NCBI GenBank assembly: GCA_001179505.1
Contig: CDMY01000504.1
Coordinates: 1-63,234 of the forward strand
From: Vitrella brassicaformis
Taxonomy: Eukaryota > Sar > Vitrellaceae
Reading direction: 5' to 3'
Length of the DNA: 63,234 bases
The notes under the pieces were generated by a model that saw only the letters and a program-made list of their open reading frames with translations, did not search any database and was not told where the DNA came from. Made by a program: the position numbers and the translations under genes. Shown in pieces: positions 1 through 9,708 of this stretch (positions are counted from its first letter, which is position 1; each line of letters starts with the position of its first letter).

Positions 1-199
1 GGCGCTTGTGATTCCGGCAGTCACATCGTCGGCTGCATGTGGACAGCGCAGACGTCCCTTTCTCGTTGCATGTGCAACAGGGGGGCCCGCCGCCGTCTCG
101 CGGGATGAGGGTAGGTGGAGGGGGTTGAGTGTAGTCCGATACACGCTCGCTCATCCGAAAAGGAGGAGAAACAGCCGAGAAATCACCAAAAGTAAACTG
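1..199. other. GC-rich host flank left of the viral insertion
   Basis: This stretch is GC-rich, unlike the AT-rich DNA that begins near base 200. The minus-strand polymerase reading frame stays open into it by chance, but the residues become Pro/Arg/Ser-rich and no longer resemble a polymerase. I read it as host DNA abutting the truncated element. No terminal inverted repeat or target duplication is visible at the junction. Confidence 0.5.
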
Positions 200-2639
200 T
201 GTTAGACTCGATTTATATTTATTAAGATCCTTACCGAAAATAACATCTTCGTTTCTCTTTTTACTGCCATTTTGCGGAATGATACGTTTATTGTTTGGTA
301 TGATGTCAACTTTAAAGAATCCAGCAGGCAATTCATCAGTTTCCTTCTCATCTATGAGTTTTTGAAGTTTATTTTTCTCATTCATTGAATTCACCCAACG
401 GCTGTGTTCTATTGGGTAAGAATTCATAAGTAATTTATTGAATTTCATTACAAACGGATAGAGACTAACAACATCAAGAGTAACTAAATAATCATTTCCT
501 ACAATATCGTAGAATTCTTTTGTTTCTTCTTTGTTGAATGCTAACTCGTTACATAAATTATTTAAATCATGCAAATTCTTGACATTCTTATCACTATCGA
601 ATCTATTTGGCACATCTTTGTTTTTCTCAAATTCAAAATAGTCAATTAATTTTGGAAAAACTTTGCTTTCAAACAGACGCTTCCACAATTCACAACGTCC
701 ACCTACGTTATTTCTTTGAATAAACCAAAATTTATCTTGATTTTTCTGAATTTCAAATATTTCGTCCCCCAATTCAAAGCACCACATTTTATATGCCATT
801 GAAGCAAGCGTGGTAAACTTACGAATATCTACTTTAAATTCTTTCAGCATTGTATAAGCAAACTCGTAGTAAAACTGTAACGTCAGTCTAACGTCTTGTT
901 TGAGATACTTAATACACTCTTCTCTATACTTAAACAGTCTCTTTTTATTCTCTATCAGTGCCAACTTCATTGCGAATCTTATAAGGAAAGTCCTTTTTAT
1001 TTAATCGTCCAGTGCCAATATAATAAATATCGTCTCTGCATTTAGCAAAAAGATGAGGGAATTTGTCTTTGCCTACTTTAAATCCAAAATCTTTGGCACA
1101 TTCGTCTAATCCATAATGTTGCAAGAATAGAAATAAATCAATAATGGTATTCTTTATTTTATTGAACTCCCATTCAAAGATAAAGTATTGCCTGTTTTTA
1201 TTCATTTTGCTATCAACTGGTATATTTCGTTTGAGTCTTAATTCTTTCCATACAAATGACAAATCAAAACCCGCTCCATTAAACCAAAGAAGTTTTGAAG
1301 CACGCCCTTTATTGTTTTGTTCGTGTATGTAATCAATATATTCACTCAATGCATTGTCTCCATAAAATTGATGCTCATATCTATTATTTGACACATCCAT
1401 TATTCCCACGGCATTTACTTTATGTTTATCACCGTCATTTTTATCAGCGTAAGTTTCAAAATCTGTCGCCATAATGTCTTTTCCAATAATTCCCTCAATC
1501 TCTTCTCTATTGCCCGTTTCAATAAGAGATTTCAAATATTCGTCAATTAAATCATCTTCAAATACTCTCTTTTGCTCATTCTTTCTGCGTCGTGCTTCAT
1601 TCAAATTGCTCTTGTTGCATTTTGTATGCGTTTTCCAGTAAAATTGCAAACAGACATCACACTGCTGACAAGCGTGTTCTCTAATTTTCTTTTCTCCAAC
1701 AAGTGTATGAGTGCACTTCGAACATTTCATTATATGAGTAATGTTTTCATCAATAATTCAATTGTAGTGTTCATTGCTATATAGTACGTTGATTACAGGA
1801 AAAGCACTATATTTGTCATATTGCTTTGTCTCAATTTTTTCTCCGTTAATATGATATAGCTGAAAGTTGCGTTTATAATAATGAGATATTGTATTTTCAA
1901 TATCAGTTTTTTTTATAGGTGCATTTTTTATAGGTTCGTTAATTTTCTTTTTCACTAATTTCATCATTTCTTGGGTTCCTTTTTCATTTTGTAATTTCGC
2001 AACGTCTTTTTTCAGTGTTGTTTTTGTGTTTTTCATATCATCATTAAACGCTTTTTTTCTTGAATTACAGGCGTGTTCTTTATTCTGTAGGTAAATATTG
2101 ACGGCACGAAAAAAGCAGTTATCGTCTTTACTGTCTACGTCTAAATATTGAAAAATTAAATTTCCATTATCATCATAAACTTCACGAAGCCTTGGCTCTT
2201 TAATATTTGTATTACATCCGCCTTCTATATCATCAACACGATACATTATGTCACTGACTTTTACAGGGGTTGTCTCTATATTATATCCATCAGAATATGC
2301 GGTTGGATCAGATAAGCTTTCTAATTTATGAACTAAAAAATCATCAATTTAATTAACATCTTCCTCTGATGAAATTAAAATTTTCTTTTTGTTGTCAGCG
2401 AAAATTGAGCAAGCTTTGTATTTACCGTGCTTGTCTTTGCCACTGTAAAATCGTATAAATCCATTGAATTTCTGCTTTGAAAAATTAATGTCGATACTAT
2501 TTAATCCTTCTTTAATGATTTGCACAATATCATCAGCATTATTCAATCCATCGCCACTTATTTTGGCTCGCCAGAGTTCAGCAAGCACTTCGCCTCGCTT
2601 ACTCAAAAGCTGGTCAGTCTCTGTCCTGTAATTTATCAT
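200..2639 (-). pseudogene. Broken protein-primed family B DNA polymerase with N-terminal OTU-like domain
   Basis: Four reading frames on the minus strand are pieces of one replicative DNA polymerase of the Polinton-like virus/virophage class. Three of them (2639-2349, 2246-1758, 1730-945) share one frame and are separated only by in-frame stops (TAA at 2349-2351, TGA at 1758-1760). The fourth continues after a one-base shift near the A5 run at 941-950. Landmarks in order are: an OTU-like Cys box (DDNCFFRAV) and a His box ending in HYN; paired Cys/His residues (CSKC, CQQCDVC) suggesting a zinc finger; exonuclease motif I (DFETYAD), II (WFNGAGFD) and III (YLKQD); a GGR motif; and polymerase motif A (LDVVSLYP). 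Motifs B and C are missing because the gene is cut off near base 200. Its family normally copies a linear viral genome from a protein primer. With two stops, one frameshift and a lost C-terminus it cannot make a working enzyme. Confidence 0.85.
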
Positions 2640-2709
2640 TTTTTATTTCCTATATATACTATACATTTTTTAATCTTTAAATAAACCATATATGGCATTG
2701 ATTGAGTAA

Positions 2710-2952
2710 TTATTTGCTTTTTTGCTGTTTTCTTTTATAATAAGCATTTCTTGCATTTTCATTCACTTTTTCCCTATTTTTGGTTTTCCAATTTTTCTCT
2801 GCTTGTTTTTGTGCCAATGGATTAATACATTTAAAACCATATTCTCGGCAAATTTCTTTTAAAAGCTCAAATATTTTATCATCTGTCTCCAACTTTTTAC
2901 CTATCAATTTTTGAATATTATTACGAAGATTACTAATACTTATGTCAGTCAT
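2710..2952 (-). CDS. Small basic protein of the AT-rich element
   Basis: A protein of about 80 residues starting at the Met codon at 2952; an upstream in-frame Met at 2994 would add 14 residues. The C-terminal half is strongly basic (KNWKTKNREKVNENARNAYY region), suggesting nucleic-acid binding, but no family was recognised. It lies just upstream of the polymerase remnant, in the same orientation and with the same AT-rich codon use, so it most likely belongs to the same virus-like element. Unlike its neighbour it has no visible break. Confidence 0.45.
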   Translation of the reverse strand: MTDISISNLRNNIQKLIGKKLETDDKIFELLKEICREYGFKCINPLAQKQAEKNWKTKNREKVNENARNAYYKRKQQKSK

Positions 2953-3240
2953 TTTATTGATTATTGTGTTATAGTATATATGTGTATAAAACATTTATTT
3001 AATTTGAACCATTATAGCAAAGACTGTATAACTAATTAACTATGTCAAAAAAAATGGATAAGTGCAAATAATTTTCTCTTTCAGGATAAAATATTCTAAA
3101 AAGACATAAGATGATTTCAGGAGGAAATTTTAATTATATTCAACCATTTCCTGTCCTAACTTAAAGTTTTACAGGCGACAATGCTAGTATTAATGATAAT
3201 ACAAGTATAATATTTTTTTTTGGTAAGTCAATAATATAAA

Positions 3241-3560
3241 TTTAGGGTTCAGGCATCAGTTTGATTTCATTAATTAGGCGATTTCTCGATGGTTTTTCCT
3301 TTTTTTTGGATAAAGAAGCATGTGTCAGACTACATTCAATCTCCTCCATTACCCCTTTCTCTGCGAGATACCAGCGGGCCTTCATATTGTGCATACAATG
3401 CGAAAGAGCGTATACAATACGAAGGAGTAGCCTGCGCTATCCACATGCAGCTAAAGCTGTGACTGGCGAAGTGAGAAATACCTCTGCACTGACTATGTCA
3501 ACTACAAGTATGGCACATGCATAAATTTTGTGTACTCTGTAGACTCGGTCATTTGCAATG
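3241..3560. other. Higher-GC patch inside the AT-rich element
   Basis: Base composition rises abruptly here. The patch opens with an exact TTTAGGG heptamer at 3241-3247, a plant/chromerid-type telomere repeat unit. A short frame crosses the patch but resembles nothing. It looks like host-derived filler DNA in the decayed element. Confidence 0.4.
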
Positions 3561-3654
3561 ATGATGATAATGACTCTTCCCGAGAAGATATATATAAACA
3601 AATAATACGTTATAACTAGGATTGAAACCAGTTACAAAGGAAAAATGTCAACAG

Positions 3655-3924
3655 CTACCTCTTATTAATTTCTTTATCATATATTGTCTTTATCTTTTCA
3701 ACTAAATTATTGTATTTATTCACTAATTCTATGTATTCTGCCGTAAGTTGTTTGTAGTTCTTTTCTAGATCTTTGTCAATTTTATATTTTTTTTCTTTCA
3801 TTTCATCCATTAACTGATTGTACTTATTCTGTAAAATGTTGTAATTTTTAACTTTCTCATTTCTAGCTCGTTGTACTATTCTATTATAGAGTCGTGGATC
3901 ATCTTTTTTTCTGATTTTTAGCAT
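3655..3924 (-). CDS. Short coiled-coil protein of the AT-rich element
   Basis: An intact 89-residue frame rich in Lys, Glu, Asn and Tyr. From about residue 15 to the end, hydrophobic residues recur with near-heptad spacing (Y-NQLMDEM-KYKI-DLEK-YKQLTAEYIELVNKYNNLVEKI), as in a coiled coil. The N-terminus is basic. No enzyme motif is present and no family was recognised. Composition and position place it with the virus-like element, where it could be a small structural or DNA-associated protein, but that is a guess. Confidence 0.45.
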   Translation of the reverse strand: MLKIRKKDDPRLYNRIVQRARNEKVKNYNILQNKYNQLMDEMKEKKYKIDKDLEKNYKQLTAEYIELVNKYNNLVEKIKTIYDKEINKR

Positions 3925-3991
3925 TATATATGTATGACTTTTATAATTTTTTTTTTAATCAGTTTATAGTAAGAATATATACCAATAATTA

Positions 3992-4204
3992 ATGGATGAT
4001 ATACCAAAGCTTACAATTAATATACCTGATGATACAATAGATGATATGTTGAAAGCACTATTTAATGATAATGATAAGACAAAAACAGAAAGTTACTATT
4101 ATAATTTGATATGGTGTCTAATTGAAGGAATATTAATCATTGGCATTATTAGATGGTTCCGTAGTAGTAATAATGTTAGTAATTTATGTATTTATCAAGG
4201 TTAA
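3992..4204 (+). CDS. Small single-pass membrane protein of the AT-rich element
   Basis: A 70-residue frame with an acidic N-terminal half and one hydrophobic segment around residues 40-54 (LIWCLIEGILIIGII) followed by a basic RWFR, as in a membrane anchor. It ends exactly where the GC-rich insert begins (4201 onward), so the true C-terminus may have been lost and the stop supplied by the insert. Small membrane proteins are common in Polinton-like viruses, but no specific family is recognised. Confidence 0.4.
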   Translation: MDDIPKLTINIPDDTIDDMLKALFNDNDKTKTESYYYNLIWCLIEGILIIGIIRWFRSSNNVSNLCIYQG

Positions 4205-4585
4205 GGGTTTAGGCTCGCCATAGGTGCGTCTGCGAGGACCGATCTATCTACTTCACCCCGCTGTGCGTCACCGTGGATAGAGTGTGGGGGAGAGAGGCGA
4301 AGACGTTCTTTCGTCGGATGGTAAAAGCGATACGTACTAAGACTGCATAGCGTGACAAGTCGTATGCGCAAGTGATGGGATGGGTGCGTGCTCGTCTGTC
4401 TATTGCATTGGCGCGTGGTGTGAGTTGGTATGCGAGTAGCGGCCGGTGACACTGAGTGGTGCGCTCGGCTGGTGCAGCGGATGGGGCTGGTATGTTTATC
4501 GCTGACTGACTAATTGATTTGTCTGGGTGTACATTTATGATGGACTGACAGAGACGACGTCTCTCGCCATCGCGTTATGCGTTAA
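4205..4585. other. GC-rich host-like insert within the AT-rich element
   Basis: About 380 bases of host-like composition separate two AT-rich frames. The left edge carries a telomere-like GGTTAAGGGTTTAGG (4199-4213). The frame to the right is open back to the insert edge without a start codon, so the insert probably removed the 5' end of that gene. No transposon ends are visible; capture of filler DNA at a break is the simplest reading. Confidence 0.5.
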
Positions 4586-4927
4586 TGTTTCACAATCAAA
4601 AAAAATTTAAACAACTATATTCAATCAGTAACTGCTCCTGAACAATATTTAAGAAATAAATTGAAAGAATTAATCAAAATTCGGACTCAAATTAAGAACC
4701 AAAAAACTGCATATATTAACAAGTTTTTACGATTGGGATACACTGAATCAGAAGCCATTGCTATGTCCGAACATGTCGTGCGTCCGATGAAACAGACTGA
4801 ACTAATGATTTATGAGGAGTTGTTGCCAGATAAACTGACTTCATTAGCTTTGCGAACTCAACGTCAAATTTATGACGACCAAGGTTTAAAAACAAGTCAG
4901 GCTCTGATGAACCAACGCCGTAAATAA
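4586..4927 (+). pseudogene. 5'-truncated small protein of the element
   Basis: The frame is open from the edge of the GC-rich insert and has no Met near the natural start; the ORF could start only at a TTG at 4661. It reads as a helical, charged protein with no recognised domain (KIRTQIKNQK, then GYTESEAIAMSEHVVRPMKQTE). The open frame upstream of 4661 still has normal viral-type amino-acid composition (for example NNYIQSVTAPEQYLR), which shows that the gene once extended further 5'. It belongs to the plus-strand block leading to the packaging ATPase. Confidence 0.5.
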
Positions 4928-4962
4928 TAATATACTTACATACATATACTGATAGACTATGG

Positions 4963-5172
4963 ATGAATTTAAAAAGCAAGTCAATGACATTTAAATACGA
5001 TGATGAACAAAAGCGTCGTTATCTTAAAGGATTAGCATTCTTAATTAATTATGCTAAAACGCAAAAAAGTAAAAATAATAATGAAGACACTGCTATAAAG
5101 ATTGAAGCACAGGAAGTCAAAGACGAAAAGCAAGCGTCAGAAAATGAAGAAGTAAAAAGAAAACTTGCCTAA
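4963..5172 (+). pseudogene. N-terminal piece of the Pro-rich viral protein gene
   Basis: A 69-residue frame, probably starting at the Met at 4984 (MTFKYDDEQ) or earlier in another frame at a MDEFKKQ start near 4960. It is Lys/Glu-rich and ends at a stop seven bases after the next frame's TTG start at 5165. The following 450-residue frame has no ATG near its beginning and an A-rich run (5153-5163) lies at the junction, so this is likely the N-terminus of the same protein, split by a one-base slip. Function unknown. Confidence 0.45.
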
Positions 5173-6529
5173 ATTCCTGACTAATGAGAGTGATATTTAC
5201 AGTGAAACACTGAAATTGCAGAACAATCAAATTATTTTTTCTTTGCCCGAAGGATACAAACTTAATTGGAATAATAAAGAGTATGACAATGTGAAAGGAA
5301 TATTAATTAATAATGATGATGACATACCTAATCTTGAAGATAACATTAAGAGTAATAAGTTACATAAGAACTCTATTATTTACTCTAACAAAGAAAATCC
5401 AAAACTTGAAACAATAATGAGTAAAATATTAAAAAGCAAAAAGAAAGCAAACGAATATATGTTTTTTGACGTGAAAGACAGCTATATTAAACCAGGAGAA
5501 AACAAGATGCCTGACCGTGGTGCTCGACCTGAACTTCTTTTGAAAGCAAAACCTCCGCCTGCTCACGAATATGTTGAACCACAGCAATCGCCAGAAGCAG
5601 AAACACCCGCTTCTGCTCGTTCTTCATCATTTCAGTCAGCAATTTCTGAACCTCATTATCCAGACCTACCATCACCTCCATCGCCAGCAATTCCTTTGCC
5701 CAGAAGAGATACAAGCACACAATTATATCCTAAAATTGAACCGCCACAGTCACCTGCTTCACCTCAACCGCAACCAACAAGCAGACCAGAACGCACACTA
5801 TCACCTCAACCACCACGCATTGAAACCACAAAAGGGCGTAATACAAGAGAGCAAGGATACATGCCACGCACAATTCCTACTGCACGCCCAGCATTTAATT
5901 CATCTGCACGTAGAGAATTTAGCTCGGAAAGAGAAACTTATCGTCCCCCACAAGGACAACAGCAGAGTGGAGTAGGACAAAGAGAAAGGGTCGGTGTAAG
6001 ACCAAGAGAAAGTGCAAGAACACGTTCGCAATATGCTAACTTACCATATACTATTGAAGAACCAGAAACGCCACAAGAACGCACACCACAAGAACGAATA
6101 TATAATTACGGTGATGATGATAGCTCACCTCCGAATATAATTATTAAGCCACCAAGACCAACACCCAAGGCGAAAGCGAGAGGAAAAGCGAAAACAAAAG
6201 CACAACCTTATTATCATCAACCAACAATACCAGAAAATAAACCTATGAATATTCCATTAATATCAGATACTTACAAACCTATTCGAAAACAGCGAGGACA
6301 ATCACGAACTTCACCTTACATAGAAGAACAGAGACAAAGTGGTAGAAAAGGACTGATAAAGCGGGTCACGGATAGAGAAAGGGAGCTAAAAAGACAAGCA
6401 CAAATCCCATCAGTGACTATTCCCGAACGAGTAAGTATTTTTAACCAAAATGTGCATTTGAAGAGAACCAAAAGTGAAGCGGAAATTGAAACTCCTGAAA
6501 GCACTGCACATATTTACGCATCAATTTAG
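5156..6529 (+). CDS. Pro/Gln/Arg-rich protein of the virus-like element
   Basis: About 455 residues in the AT-rich region. Residues 1-115 look folded (alternating hydrophobic and Asn/Lys-rich). The remainder is a long low-complexity stretch rich in Pro, Gln, Arg, Ser and Thr (repeated PPQSP, PRPTPKAKARGKAK, ERTPQER), typical of a disordered, basic tail that could contact nucleic acid or other virion proteins. There is no ATG near the start; the preceding frame probably supplies the N-terminus through a frameshift. The next gene, the packaging ATPase remnant, starts 74 bases downstream in the same direction. I recognise no capsid jelly-roll pattern, so I do not call it a capsid protein. Confidence 0.5.
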   Translation, partial: KENLPKFLTNESDIYSETLKLQNNQIIFSLPEGYKLNWNNKEYDNVKGILINNDDDIPNLEDNIKSNKLHKNSIIYSNKENPKLETIMSKILKSKKKANEYMFFDVKDSYIKPGENKMPDRGARPELLLKAKPPPAHEYVEPQQSPEAETPASARSSSFQSAISEPHYPDLPSPPSPAIPLPRRDTSTQLYPKIEPPQSPASPQPQPTSRPERTLSPQPPRIETTKGRNTREQGYMPRTIPTARPAFNSSARREFSSERETYRPPQGQQQSGVGQRERVGVRPRESARTRSQYANLPYTIEEPETPQERTPQERIYNYGDDDSSPPNIIIKPPRPTPKAKARGKAKTKAQPYYHQPTIPENKPMNIPLISDTYKPIRKQRGQSRTSPYIEEQRQSGRKGLIKRVTDRERELKRQAQIPSVTIPERVSIFNQNVHLKRTKSEAEIETPESTAHIYASI

Positions 6530-6603
6530 AGCAAGTGAAGAAGACGAAGATTAACGAAGAAAATTTATTTTATATATATACATAATTCATTAATTACTAT
6601 GTT

Positions 6604-7306
6604 ATGTCTAATGATGATAATAATGCAGAAAACAATAATCAAGCAATTGAATGCGAACAAATAGTCCAAACTATCAGTAAAAGCACGCCCTGCTTAATCG
6701 TGGTTTATGCAAAAATCTGCGGAGGCAAAAGCTCATTAATTGGAGCATTATATAAATATCTCAAAGCCAAAAACACCTTTGATAATGAGATTATCGTTTC
6801 CCCTACGATACATACACAGTTTTGGACGAAAATTGGAGTTAAAAAACGTGCTTAATATGATGATTTTACTTTCGAACAGTTAAATCGTTTGTTTGATTAT
6901 CAAAAAAAGAAAAAAACGACAGAGTATTGCTAATTTTCGATAACATACTCGGCTCAAATATTAATACAAGAGATCCACAGTTTCTTAAACTGACCACCAC
7001 CTTACGACACCTGAATACAACAGTCGTCGTCATTGCTCAAAGCATCCGCAAAATTGACGTCGCCATACGGAGTAATTCAGTTTTTTGCTCATTGGCAAGA
7101 TGGTGGGTATCGCAAATATTAAGACTTTATACAATGAATTGTGGAGTGGCTAAATTGTTAAAAAGAATTTTGCTGGTCATTTTGATGATTTGACAGATAA
7201 TTATTAATTCATTTTTCTTAATAACAGAGCAATGAAAAAAGAAGATAAGATTAATATTGTATATTGTAATCTTCAAAAATGGGGCATACCAAAAGTAAAA
7301 AACTAA
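6604..7306 (+). pseudogene. Broken A32-like (FtsK/HerA-type) DNA-packaging ATPase
   Basis: This remnant matches the genome-packaging ATPase of Polinton-like viruses, virophages and giant viruses, which threads DNA into the capsid. A Walker A-like segment (ICGGKSS) lies near residue 38, but the Gly normally expected before it is not evident. A Walker B-like segment (LLIFDN) follows at about 6930, then the typical VVVIAQS...IRSNS motif. The reading path is broken by TAA stops at 6853-6855, 7151-7153 and 7205-7207 and by frameshifts in the A-rich run near 6902-6917 and the T6 run near 7081-7086. Following the frames, the natural stop is TAA at 7304-7306. It is the last recognisable gene before host DNA resumes. 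Confidence 0.75.
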
Positions 7307-7851
7307 ATTTTAATATTTATTGCTATATATCGTAGCAGTATCCATCGTTTTTCACCTGCCCTGCCACCATCTGTACATTTGCTATTTGCATTGCCAACCC
7401 TTTTCCAGTCACTTCTCTTTCTTTTTCCAACTCACCCTCATTACCCTTTCATTGCCTTCCCTTTTGCATTCAGTTCTTTCGCTGTTTTTTTTCTTTTGCT
7501 TTCGTTTTGATTTTTGAACAGTCTATTTCCATCACTCTCCTTTCAGAGCCACAGCCATTATCACCAAGCCCCGTTCAGTCTCTCTTTGAGACCAACCGTT
7601 AGCAGGCCCAGCCGTCTGTTTTTTCGGCTCATAAAGTTCTGTATACCCATCCGCACCGAGGTTTGAACGTCTGACCGATACACTGCATTGTTTCCTCTTC
7701 TTCTACTGAACTATGGTGGCAGGTATCGCAGAGAATGCCTCGTTATTATGGATGAGGTTGTCATGTAGCTCGCAACCCCTTTCAGGCTTGATTCTTGTAG
7801 TTTCTTGCATCGCATCTGCCAATTTCGCTTGTCGGTAGAGTTCCCGCTGTA
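7307..7851. other. Right junction of the element and host upstream region
   Basis: Composition drifts from AT-rich to mixed, with a C/T-rich tract at about 7360-7560. No coding frame of interest is seen. The right end of the element therefore lies at or soon after 7306; I see no repeat that pairs with the left end. Confidence 0.4.
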
Positions 7852-8240
7852 ATGGCGTGGACGATTGAGACGGGTCGGTGCAAGGCGTGCCACTCGTGTT
7901 TGAAGGCAGTGTGCAAGACCCACAGTAACGCCCATCTCAACCATGACAATGAGATGGTGCAGATGATACTGAACAAGATGAAGGCGATGGGAATGATAAG
8001 CGAGAACAACTTTGTATGCCTCAATTGCGTCAAGGTCAAGTTAGTTCAGGTATATGCGTGTAAACCTCTTGTCGTATGTATGTATATGTGACGTGCGCTA
8101 TGTGTGTCTGTCTGTCAGAGTTGCAAACTATTAGTATGTTCAACGCTACCAAGAACCTGTGCGAGAACAAGACGATGAAGCAGTTGGTGGACGAATACCA
8201 CAACAATAGCGACGAAGCCCAGCAGATGAACCTTAACTAA
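7852..8240 (+). CDS. Small Cys/His-rich protein, two exons
   Basis: Exon 1 begins at the Met at 7852 and ends in VKLVQ at about 8059, followed by a GTATAT donor. Exon 2 starts after a CAGAG acceptor near 8122 (LQTISMFNATKN) and ends with TAA at 8238-8240. The N-terminal half has CKACHSCLKAVCKTH followed about 30 residues later by CLNC, a spacing compatible with one or two zinc sites. I do not recognise the family. The predicted product is about 107 residues and probably soluble. Further 5' exons are possible because the Met is not in a clear context. Confidence 0.5.
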
Positions 8241-8593
8241 TGAGGGCGCCATATAGTATGCAGTAGTGTGCAGAAGGGAGAAGGGAAAGGGGAGGGAGGT
8301 TGCGTGCGTGCGTGTGTTGATAAATGAATGATGTGTTTAGTGGGTAGGTGTGTGGAACATCTAGGCTTTAATGGACGGACAAACAGATATACATCGATAC
8401 GCATTCAAAGACAATAAACGAGTTCGCACGCACACGCACACAGAATGCATGCACGTACGCAATACACCACTCAAACAAATTTGTCTAAACGTACGCATGT
8501 AAGAACACTAGCACGCAGTGGCAAAACGCCACTGAATATATATGAGTGCCTCACATATGTAGAGGGGAGAGCACCTATATACACACACTCCAT
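8241..8593. other. Intergenic, no gene seen
   Basis: G-rich and CA-rich simple sequence between convergent genes. No frame or RNA gene could be supported. Confidence 0.5.
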
Positions 8594-9461
8594 CTACTGC
8601 TGACTGCGCTGAGTGTGTGTAGATCCGCCTTCATCACCCTCATCATCATCACCAAACTGCTGCGACTGCATGCTGCCTATATGCCCTCCTCTAATCTGTG
8701 CAAACGGGCTGCCTACTACCTCCCCTCCCCTGTCCCTTCTCACAGGGCTTCTCACCATCTCACCTCCCCCCATCCCTCCCATCCCTCCCATCCCAATCCC
8801 TCCCAACCCTCCCAATCCCATCAGGTGTCCCGCTCCTACTCCCACTCCTCCCACCAGCTGCTGCAATGCTCGCATTAGCTGCTGCTGACTAGCGGCAATC
8901 TCGGCCAACCGCTGGTTCGTCAATTGCTGACCGACAGCGAGCTGATTGACGGCCATGCCTGACGCTGCTGGCTGAGCTGCAACTGGCTGACGTTCTCGGC
9001 GAGCGCATCTACATCGATGATGCGAGGAGGTGCAGTTTTGGGTGTGGGAGGGGATGAGGGGTGGGCGAGTTCATGGTGGGAGGGGGGCGGGGGTTGGACG
9101 GGTTTATGGTGAACCCACGTCGCATGGGTATGTTGAGGGGGATGGTCGTGGGTGCGAGGGGGTGAATGGGCTGGATGGGCTGAATGGTGACCGAGGCGAT
9201 GAAACACCTAATCAATTCACACACACACACACACACACATACACACACAGACACACGCACATACATACATACACGTGTTGACTTACCCGAGCGACGAGAT
9301 GATGCAGGTGAATGCTCCCGGCCGGACGCCCTGAGTGGACTTCTTGGCTTGGCAGCGACACTCACACCACGCCGACCATTATGCATACTAGTCGAAGAGA
9401 TTGGACGCCAATAATGCGGCCAGAGTGTGTGAGTAGGGGCTGGGGCCACGTGTGGCGGCAT
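8594..9461 (-). CDS. Low-complexity Pro/His/Gly-rich protein with a helical Gln-rich core
   Basis: Two or more minus-strand exons. An upstream exon (from about 9461) ends at a GGGTAAGT donor near 9288. The next begins after an AG near 9190-9208 and is Pro/His-rich, running into a helical segment (IIDVDALAENVSQLQLSQQ) and then, in a different frame, into AVNQLAVGQQLTNQRLAEIAASQQQ and a Met/Gly-repeat tail. The helical core reads smoothly only if one base is shifted near 8953. The C-terminal GGMGGMGG stretch and the acidic end suggest disorder. Function is unknown and exon limits are uncertain. Confidence 0.35.
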
Positions 9462-9708
9462 CGGTGTGTGGCTCGAGATGCAGCGGACCGCGACGTCGAT
9501 GGTGAAGCCGTCGAATGTTAAATGGAACAGAAAGAGACAGAGAAAAAACCCTGCCTCCGTCTCTGTTTACGAATTCTCGCCATGCGAGCTTATGAGTGCC
9601 GGCGACACTCTGTGCTCTGCTTACTTTCCTTAGTGTGCACTCACGGTCGGATAGAACGCCAAGAAAAGCTTTGCGACCCAAAACTTTGAGCTGCCCCAAG
9701 ACCCAACG

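Noticed and set aside
5156-6529. Capsid protein in the AT-rich element
   Set aside because: The Pro/Arg-rich protein lacks the pattern of a double jelly-roll capsid protein; calling it a capsid would be unsupported.
1-7400. Terminal inverted repeats or target site duplication of the viral element
   Set aside because: None found by eye; the left end is truncated within the polymerase.
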